Assembly: GCA_030737875.1 (NCBI GenBank)
Contig: CM060923.1
Coordinates: 36,634,501 to 36,698,500, forward strand
Source: Allium sativum
Lineage: Eukaryota > Streptophyta > Magnoliopsida > Asparagales > Amaryllidaceae
DNA: 64,000 nucleotides
Direction: 5' to 3'
The number at the start of each line of letters is the position of its first letter. Positions within the stretch are counted from its first letter, which is position 1. The notes below the pieces were generated by a model. That model had not been told where the DNA came from. It did no database searches and worked only from the letters and a program-made list of their open reading frames with translations. This document shows positions 56,620 through 64,000 of this stretch, piece by piece. The position numbers were made by a program, and so were the translations under genes.

Positions 56620-59600
56620 TGCAACAACCCGGAAAATCAGAACCAGCTTAAAAATTTTAATTAACTATTTTAGTGGATTTTAAATATTTAAAATAAATTA
56701 TTTTAAATAATAAAGGCGAAAAGTCTATTCGAATCGATATTTGAAAATAAATATATTTATATTAAATATAAACAAGGCCTGAAATGGCGCGGCAGTTTCA
56801 AAATTTGAATTCAAACTTTGGTTGACTGTACCGGGTGCAAAATAAAATGGATTTTTGTGAAACCAAAAATATTTAAATATGTTTATGAATATCTTTCTAA
56901 CAAATCTGAAAAATCGAAGTTTCATAGCGGGGATAAAAAATTATGGCCAAATGAATTTTCAGAAAGGTCGCTATAGAGTTTATATAGTCATGAAAATGGC
57001 CCTTTTTGCAAACGACCTCAGAATTCGACGAAACCACTTTTGTTGGATCCGAAATGTCAAAATATTGATAGGTTTCATATTCCATAATTTTTGAAGTTAA
57101 TATGTGAGTGTGGCGAAGGAAAATGTGTTTGGTTGATTTTAGTTAAATTGGATCGACCAGAAAATGACCATTTTTCAAACGGTCTCAGAATTCGACGAAA
57201 CTAGTTTTGTTGCAACCGTATCATCCCAACATAGCCAGATATAATTTTTCTGTAATTTTTTGAATCAGTATGTGGCCCCGACAAATTAAAATGTACGTTC
57301 AAATCAAATATTGAATGTTTTATGCTTTAATTTGAAGAATAACTGACTATAACAATCGTATTGGCTTATGAAACATATTCCATTGTGTTTAGAATGGGGT
57401 ATCTAGCTAGGGACGACAGTCGTTGGGCTTGAATTGATTTTCGTATGGAGAAAGGGGTATTTTCGAATTTAAAGAAATTAAAATAATTATAAAATAAATG
57501 GGCCAATCACGTTCAGCCTCACATTCTCTCTCCCCAATAATCAACTCAGGAGCATGACGGAAATAGAGCTCCACCTTCTCTCCTCTTTTTCTGCAAATCT
57601 ACTCATTAAAATCGCTCCATCTAGTTATGGTTTTTGAAGATCATCTCGAGCTCTTCACATCCATATAAGGAGCACCCTCTATCATTGAGTATTTCGCCGG
57701 AATCGCGCCTCCAAACTTCGGGTCTTTGAACCGCCGTCGAGCACAGTAGATGCCACCGAAGTGGTCCCCCCTTCTGGCGAGTGTGCGCCTCTCCAGGCCC
57801 TACGAGGTGGTGCAACCGGATTCTGTTCTAGTGCAACGGATTAAGAGATATTTGGAAACCTAAATTTGAATCGATTTCCTGAGGTACGGGTTTTATAAAT
57901 TTATAGGTTTATAACACTTTAAAACTGCCGCGAATTAGGGTAATTGAATAACAATTATAACTTTTTCGTTTGTGGTTGAAATCCAGTGAAACAAGAGACA
58001 TCGGGACTGTGAGGACGTCTTCTACGTTCTAGAAGAGACCGGGGAATTTTTAGAGCTTGCTACGATTTTTGGCAAAGCAAAAACCGGTGAGAATTCTAAA
58101 TTCAAATGTGAATGGAAATGCGGTGTATAAATTATATAAGCGATGTATAAATTATATACGCATTGTATACCTCATGTACATGTGTTGTATAAGTTATATG
58201 AGCGATGTATAAATTATACATGCATTGTATAAATCATATGTGTGTTGGAATGGGAATAAAATATACTTATATATATATACTCCCCTCGTCCACAGACCAT
58301 GGACGATATATATTGGTTGTGGTATTGTTTGAATTATTGGTTGATGTAAAATTTAGTGAATATCATGAATGGTTGATTAGAAATGATTGGTGTTGGTTGA
58401 AATCCCAATAGGATTAGTATATGGGAAAATTCTTCTGCGTACGAACTAGATATTGAAAATCCCCATTGTCAAAAGCTGGGAGGCTTTAAGGTAAAGCGAG
58501 GAGCCGTACTAGGGACAGTGCCGGTTTTAACTACCCTGACGTTTTGCTGCCGAAATTTCCTGAAATATTCATGTGTTTTATTTATATTCATGTGTTGATT
58601 TAAAATATAATGAAGTTAGAAAAAATGTTCATGTGTTAGATAAAAGACTAGAAAGATAAAAATATAATTTTTATCAGGTATATGAACCATTAAAAAATAT
58701 TCATATGTTGAAAATACTCATGTGTTGCGGATATTCATGTGTTGAAACCATTCATGTGTTGAATAAAATCTCTAAACTATAAAATTAACATTTTTATCAT
58801 GTAAGAAGTTATGAAAATATTCATGTGTTGAATAAATGGTTTGAACAATAAAATGTACATTTTTTTGTATGGACAAGTCGCTAAAATTATTCATGTGTTG
58901 AAATAAATATTTGTTGGTTAAAAATATTATTTTTAACCCGTATATGAAGTGAAAATGGTTTAGAAATCGGCGATTTAGATAAAACGAATCGAGCCCCTGC
59001 AGTCCGCGTTTTGAAATCATAACTTTAAACGATCATAACGAGAGATCTGACCATCGAATTTTCTCGAAACTGGAACCGTTGGGTCCGCTTTGAAAAGATA
59101 TTTCCAACGATATAAAATTTGTGAAGATCCAACAGTTAGAATTTCAGATATGTGTAAATCAAATCTAAAGAAAAACAGCGCCATGGCTGCCTTATGGCCT
59201 GAAGCGTCGTTTAAATAAAATGAGCTATTTTTAAATAATTAAAAATAGCGAAAAATAGTTATAAAATATTATTAACGATATGGAATGGAAATAAACCGAA
59301 TTTACTCTATTTATTGGATATTCTAATGGTTGAATGTGTATGGCATGAAATTTACATTAATGAACTGAATATGGATGTCGAATAGCTTAACCATGAAATG
59401 AATTGATTAAAATTCTAAATATACGTGAATTATTTGAAAAGGCCGAGTTAAATCTCATTTCAAATAATTGATCGACGATAAGAAGTTGATGATGAAGACG
59501 GTGGTCGAAGACCGGAGAGCTTCACATCGATTGGATGATTACTGATGTCTTGATTGGGAGGAATCCCAAGAGATAGATAATAAGTGGTGATCGTCCAGAC

Positions 59601-60990
59601 GTACTTGGAGATCGACCGGATATACGAGGAATAAGGTGCCTCCGGTTTTGTTCAGACCCAGAACGGACTTGCAAATGGACTGTATCTCTGACATTGGATT
59701 TCATTTTGTGTGATTGATAGACGTCAGTTGCATGGCGTGAATTGCCTGTGTGGCATGCTGAGATGCAGTGATCAAGGCTTTTGTTGAAAAGCAGAGCCTT
59801 GTGGTAGATAATCAGAGCACCGCCTGTGTGGCATAGCTTTTTGTATAACGTTAATTCGCGAGCCTCACACCTCGGTATGAACCAGAAACAGGAGAGGACC
59901 TTAGGGAGGATATGCGTTTCCTTCTAGCTAGGGTGGTGCCAGCGACCTACCAGCCCTGACATTTATATTATTTTCACCTGTGTGGTTGTCGCATTGCGAG
60001 GCGCCTCAGATATATCGGTGACTATGTGGAGCCGATGGAGTCATAGGACTCATTTATGCCCTAAAGGGCGGGGAAACGCAATGTTCAGGCATAATAATCT
60101 ACATCGAGTGGACCGGCCCTGACGATCCAAGGGTCGATGCACTATGACCCTGAGGCTCGGGCTAGAGAGTCTCGAAGTCGGTAAGGACTATCTTTTTCCT
60201 TGGTTCATGATGGAAATCCAACTTCCAAATACGATATTGTGCGGTTTTGATTGTAAATATATATGGCGACATGATATATGGTACCCATGCTGTCTATGAT
60301 TGATACTTATGATTGAAATTGTTTTTGAAACATATAAACACTAGTAATAATATCAAATGACTTTGTTTAATACATATCAAGCATATTTTGGTTAATATAA
60401 GGTAAAACTCTATCCTCCGGTTTGCATTGCATTGTGTGATGGGACTTGAGTTTTATATTGGCTTCATTCTTTCTAAAAATCATTGCGTTGTTTTATTACC
60501 TGCACTGGCAATCACTGGAGTAAACCCGTTACGCGAAAGTGGCGTGATCCTATGATTTGCCCTATTATTATTGTTTAACCAGTTAAGTAGATATCTCATA
60601 CCAGTCCCATGACTGACTCGTAGTTTGTTTCACTTGCAAACTCGGGTGCCCTTATTTCTACACGGGCAGCCTTGTATTCAGGTTTTAGCAGGCTCATTCT
60701 GGATAGCTGAGGAGCTGGAGCCGACTTTACCATTTCTACTGCTGTTTCAGACAAGGTTATGTATATTATGTTTGATTCCGCTGCAGACATTTTATATAAA
60801 GCAGAAAATGTATTTTGTGCTAAGTGTGATCCTGTTATATTGTGTAACTCTGATGATTATGTTTATCCAGTGTATTTTGATGTACATTATCTGGTGTATT
60901 TCTATATTTCTGTTTTGCTGTTATCTGTTTATGTGTTATATTCCAAAGATTACCCTTGCCACCGTTGTACGGGGGTTTGGGGTCGTCACA
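56620..60990 (+). repeat. Array LTR 3, 4.37 kb
   Basis: Begins TGCAACAACCCGG and ends GGGTCGTCACA, then leaves array sequence at 60991 (CGATTCCC) with no primer-binding site. The ATTCATGTGTTGA repeats lie at about 58560-58915. The (TA)n tract found near 37350 in LTR 1 is deleted here (near 58970). Confidence 0.85.
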
Positions 60991-61521
60991 CGATTCCCTT
61001 CTGCCCGGAAATGCACGCACATGTCCTGGTCGGTTTGCGCCGCCCACACCGTCCTCCACGTTTGGATCCCTTACAATCAGCCTAGTAAGTGTGTCCCAAT
61101 TCTGACCTAGGGCGGAGAACTTGTCTGATACTGTTATATGGGTTACTGACTGAAACGGTTCCCACACACAAGATGATACAAGATCTCCCCCTTGTCTTAT
61201 ATCCCCACTAAGATTTCTACAGATTATGTATACCTATCGGTGTCTTTAATTACATAACCCCATCAATTCTACTGGTTATGCTTACCTAATGGTGTCTTTA
61301 ACTACACAACCTCAAGTGGTTAAGTTTGTGGGCCTATATATATAAATATTACCCACCCCCTAGTTTTACTTAACCCATCCACGATTCAAACTAATTTACT
61401 TAACCCTTATTTAAATTCATGTTCATATAATCCCTATGGATTCAACTAGGTTAGGTATTCCAATTCATTACCATGTCCACTTTTGGTTATAACGTGCTGG
61501 ACCCCTCACATTAAGCCTATC

Positions 61522-61694
61522 ACTTGTGGATGCTAGATATGCCGATCGGTTTCGGGCAGACTTCTTCCATAAGTCGGACTTAACCTTGTGTCTCAGCATG
61601 TCTCATATTTGTGCACCTAGACCCCTCACATTAGATTACCACTTGTGGTCGCTGGATGTGCCGGGTGGTTCCGGGCAGACTTCCACCATAAGTG
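61522..61694 (-). repeat. Twin LTR motif in gypsy-2, two copies
   Basis: 61522-61575 (ACTTGTGGATGCTAG to CCATAAGT) and 61641-61694 (ACTTGTGGTCGCTGG to CCATAAGT), 119 bp apart. Both are preceded by ACCCCTCACATTA and followed by the reverse complement of GACACGAGGTTAAG-like sequence. In sense (minus) they match the LARD copies. Confidence 0.8.
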
Positions 61695-62599
61695 TAATCT
61701 AACCTCGTGTCTAGGCGCAGTTATAGTTTCTAATTACTGTAATCCTAGGCATTCTTTTATTAGCCAATTTTACCTATGTCAATATAGGTTTCATGCTCGT
61801 TTTTCCAAATTATATTCATAATGAATTATATGCCCTAAATTCAAATTCATAAACATTATTCAAGTTATGCCAAATTCCCCATTTACAAGTTATTCCCAAT
61901 TTCAATGTTTTTCCCATCGTTCCTCGTTTAACGTATTCGTATATTTCAGCGGCATGCCTAGGCTCGAAAGTAGCCTGGTTATATAAAATAAAAGGGAAAG
62001 GTTGAAGGGAAGATGATGGAAACGATTATACTAGCAAAATTGACATAAACACATAGTGGCATATTGATAAGATGAGCATATAAGAACAGATCTATGAACA
62101 TAAGATGATAGAACTGATTCTAACATAATAGGGATGTCATAATAGGCATGATAGGATCTAAAAAACAAAATTAGATGTCCAACTAGCAACAGGTCTAATT
62201 TAACCACAATATGATAGATAAAAGGTGAGCTAAATCGTGCATTAGATCTAAAATCAAAGGTTGACCTGACATAATAGAGGTTAAAGTTCAAGTCATAGTT
62301 ATGCCAGAATATCATAGGTTCACAAGTTATTACAGATCTGATATGATTCAAGAAGTCACAGGCATAGATCCAAATTACAGACATATCATGTTTGTTTATT
62401 AATTATTTAAACCTTATAGTAACTTAAACTCACAATGTTTGGATCTAGAAAGATAGAATAAGATTAGCAGAGGTTGAATCACAGATCTACACTTGAATAA
62501 CTTGATTGCAGAAGGAGGAAAAGGTTTGATTTAGTCTGGGCACCGATAACATCTAGGCCTCCATTTTTTTCAGTGTAGAAAACAAGATAAATGGAGCCA

Positions 62600-62607
62600 T
62601 ATTTATA
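62600..62607 (-). promoter_or_regulatory. TATA box of the gypsy-2 LTR
   Basis: GCTATAAATATGG on the minus strand, about 400 bp into the LTR. GTCGAC-containing repeats lie upstream in sense at about 62645-62705 (GGGGTCGACCCC and variants). Confidence 0.6.
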
Positions 62608-62644
62608 GCCTCTAGCACCTAAACCCTAACTTCCACGTCTGCCT

Positions 62645-62707
62645 TAGGGGGGTCGACTCCCCATGTGGGGTCGACCCCCATGTAGGGTCGACCCAGGGAT
62701 CGACTCC
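62645..62707 (-). repeat. GTCGAC palindrome block in the gypsy-2 LTR
   Basis: Four GTCGA-containing units (GGGGTCGACTCC, GGGGTCGACCCC, AGGGTCGACCCA, GGATCGACTCC) in 62 bp, upstream of the TATA box in sense, as in the LARD at 17935-18010. Confidence 0.7.
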
Positions 62708-63019
62708 CCTAGGTGGGATTTTTTCCGCTCACCCAGATTTTCGTGATTTGAACGATTTTGAATTTTTTGAACCACATTTTGAATTTTTGGACCCTATATG
62801 TATTTATATAATTCTCTTGCGCGTATACAAACTTCAAACCTTCATAACTTCTTCATACGGTGTCCATTTTACGGAAACCAAATGTCTATCTTGACCAGAA
62901 TTTCGAGACGGACGCAATGGCATAGTCCATTTCCCTTAATTCTAAATATTAAATTAATTGCTATTTAATTTATCCTCTTTTAGTGTTGTTAAAATTACGG
63001 GGTGTTACATTCTCCCCTA

Positions 63020-63543
63020 CTCAATGGATTTCGTCCCCGAGATCTCCAAGTTAAGAAGAATGTATATCCTACCATCCATCACCCATCTACTCATCCACCA
63101 ATCACAGACATCCCTTGTCCTTAAAGACTTCTAATGCTTATATGAACATATGCAAAGGTGCGTGTATATGTCCCAATACTAATGCGAAGATTAGGCGGTC
63201 TACTGATTCAGTCAACCTCCTTAATGCAATGTATGTTAGTGCCATGAATCCAACATGTATGCAACAATCCTATTATAATATGTAAGTTCTATATGCATGC
63301 ATAAACATCCTTCCAAATGCAACATCCATATGATGATACATTCAATTTCATCCATAAAAAGAAGAAAAATGCACACACATCCATATGCAGTAATAGAGTG
63401 ATTGACCCGATCTAGTGCCTAATGTGTGTGTATATGCATCCACTAGCAAACACTTGCATCCATCAAACATAACATGTCTCAAAAACATGTTTACATCCAT
63501 GGGATTCATTCTAAAATTCGAAAATTCAATTGATAGGATATAC
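63020..63543. other. Gypsy-2 region between chromodomain and LTR
   Basis: AT-rich 3' non-coding part of gypsy-2 (minus sense). No coding similarity seen; ATG/CATCCATATG-type short words recur. Confidence 0.6.
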
Positions 63544-64000
63544 TTAAATGATAGAAACAAGAATAGATAAAAACTTTGTAAAAGGATTTAGGAGCATACC
63601 CTCGAAAAGAGAAGGGTACGAAGCACGAATCTTGTCTTCGGTCTCCCAAGTCGCATCCTCTGGGTTATCTCCCCATTGAGCTTTCATCAACTTTACTTCT
63701 CTATTGCGTATTTTCTTAACTTCTGATCCAAGAGTACGGGAAGGAACCCATCTGACTGTCGCCTCCCGTTCCACCTCCACATCCTCCAATATACTCGGCT
63801 CAACTATTTCTGCGGTATCATGCAAGCAATTCCGCAAATGAGATACGTGGAAAATATCATGAACACCAGATAATCTCTCTGGCAGCTTTAGTTTATAGCC
63901 ATTTGGCCAATCCTTTCTGTTATGGGAAATGACCATACAGTTCTTGGTGCCAATTTCCCTATAGATCCAAAGTGAACCACATTCCTCAAAGTTGACCCTT
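63544..64000 (-). pseudogene. Gypsy-2 integrase C-terminus and chromodomain, cut by window end
   Basis: From 64000 downward on minus: RNVVHFGSIGKLAPR, a frameshift near 63895, then YKLKLPERLSGVHDIFHVSH, LRNCLHDTAEIVEP, and a chromodomain with KAQWGDNPEDATWETEDKIR, ending at a stop at 63544-63546. It fits Tekay-like chromoviruses, in which the chromodomain closes pol. The remaining pol and gag lie past 64000. Confidence 0.85.

Larger units (their letters stand above)
35061..60990 (+). mobile_element. Tandem array of a chromovirus: LTR-int-LTR-int-LTR
   Basis: Three copies of a 4.3-4.5 kb LTR (35061-39400, 46873-51323, 56620-60990) alternate with two internal regions (39401-46872 and 51324-56619), all on plus. 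Both internals have tRNA-Met primer sites, gag with two zinc knuckles, protease, RT, RNase H, integrase and a chromodomain, all broken. Such arrays arise by unequal recombination between LTRs of elements of one family. The first internal is itself a recombinant (junction at 44417-44418). The outer flanks (GTCGT before 35061, CGATT after 60990) do not match, so no target duplication is seen. The array lies within a gypsy-2 LTR. Confidence 0.85.
60991..63009 (-). mobile_element. Gypsy-2 LTR, proximal part after the array
   Basis: Ends on plus with CGGGGTGTTACA at 63009, so in sense the LTR starts TGTAACACCCCG. Beyond it is the polypurine tract TAGGGGAGAA (minus, 63010-63019) and a GGGGACGAAATCC motif. 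The sense order TATA box, GTCGAC block and twin motif matches gypsy-1 and the LARD. The left edge is the array boundary; the distal end of this LTR is taken to be 34216-35060. Confidence 0.8.

Noticed and set aside
1..64000. CRISPR arrays, bacterial operons, rRNA genes or endogenous pararetrovirus sequence
   Set aside because: No regular repeat-spacer array, no rRNA-like stretch, and all RT-integrase regions have Ty3/gypsy or LINE order; no movement-protein or coat-protein-like frame was seen.

Overview
The window is nuclear DNA of a flowering plant, probably a eudicot; the species cannot be named. It is AT-rich and almost wholly made of transposable elements of plant lineages: chromodomain-bearing Ty3/gypsy LTR retrotransposons, L1-type LINEs with a DUF4283 ORF1 and a zf-RVT tail, CACTA elements and MITEs. 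No intact host gene was found. The only host-like signal is a small two-exon fragment at 958-1544.

Layout. 1-1.7 kb: possible host gene tail. 1.7-2.2 kb: microsatellite and the end of a small CACTA-like element. 3.0-8.0 kb (minus): broken DUF4283/zinc-knuckle (LINE ORF1-type) gene split by a non-autonomous CACTA element (4193-7312) with a 3-bp ATT target duplication. 9459-9745: candidate MITE. 10.8-15.07 kb (minus): LINE ORF2 (endonuclease, reverse transcriptase, zf-RVT) split by a MITE (12452-12833).

15.8-64 kb is a nest of LTR elements. Gypsy-1 (minus) has its 3' LTR at 15843-32316, split by a 13.3-kb LARD-like element (17199-30526) whose own 3' LTR carries a 5'-truncated LINE (24023-26863). 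Gypsy-1 internal DNA (32317-34215) is cut by gypsy-2 (minus, 34216 to beyond the window). The gypsy-2 LTR is in turn split by a 25.9-kb tandem array of a third gypsy family (35061-60990): LTR, internal, LTR, internal, LTR, with LTRs of about 4.4 kb. Integrase and chromodomain sequence of gypsy-2 resumes at 63-64 kb.

Main observations. (1) The LARD has 4.1-kb LTRs around a 2.3-kb internal region with no recognisable coding sequence, and both LTRs carry a 73-nt tRNA-like module with A and B boxes and a T-run. (2) A twin motif of about 55 bp with inverted ends recurs in the LARD, gypsy-1 and gypsy-2 LTRs, and the LARD is inserted inside one copy of it. (3) The tandem array contains a recombinant internal region and a sub-lineage whose integrase has two frame-compensating deletions that remove catalytic residues. 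All coding regions seen are broken, so any transposition would need proteins supplied from elsewhere. Identities and boundaries were judged by eye, without alignment software.
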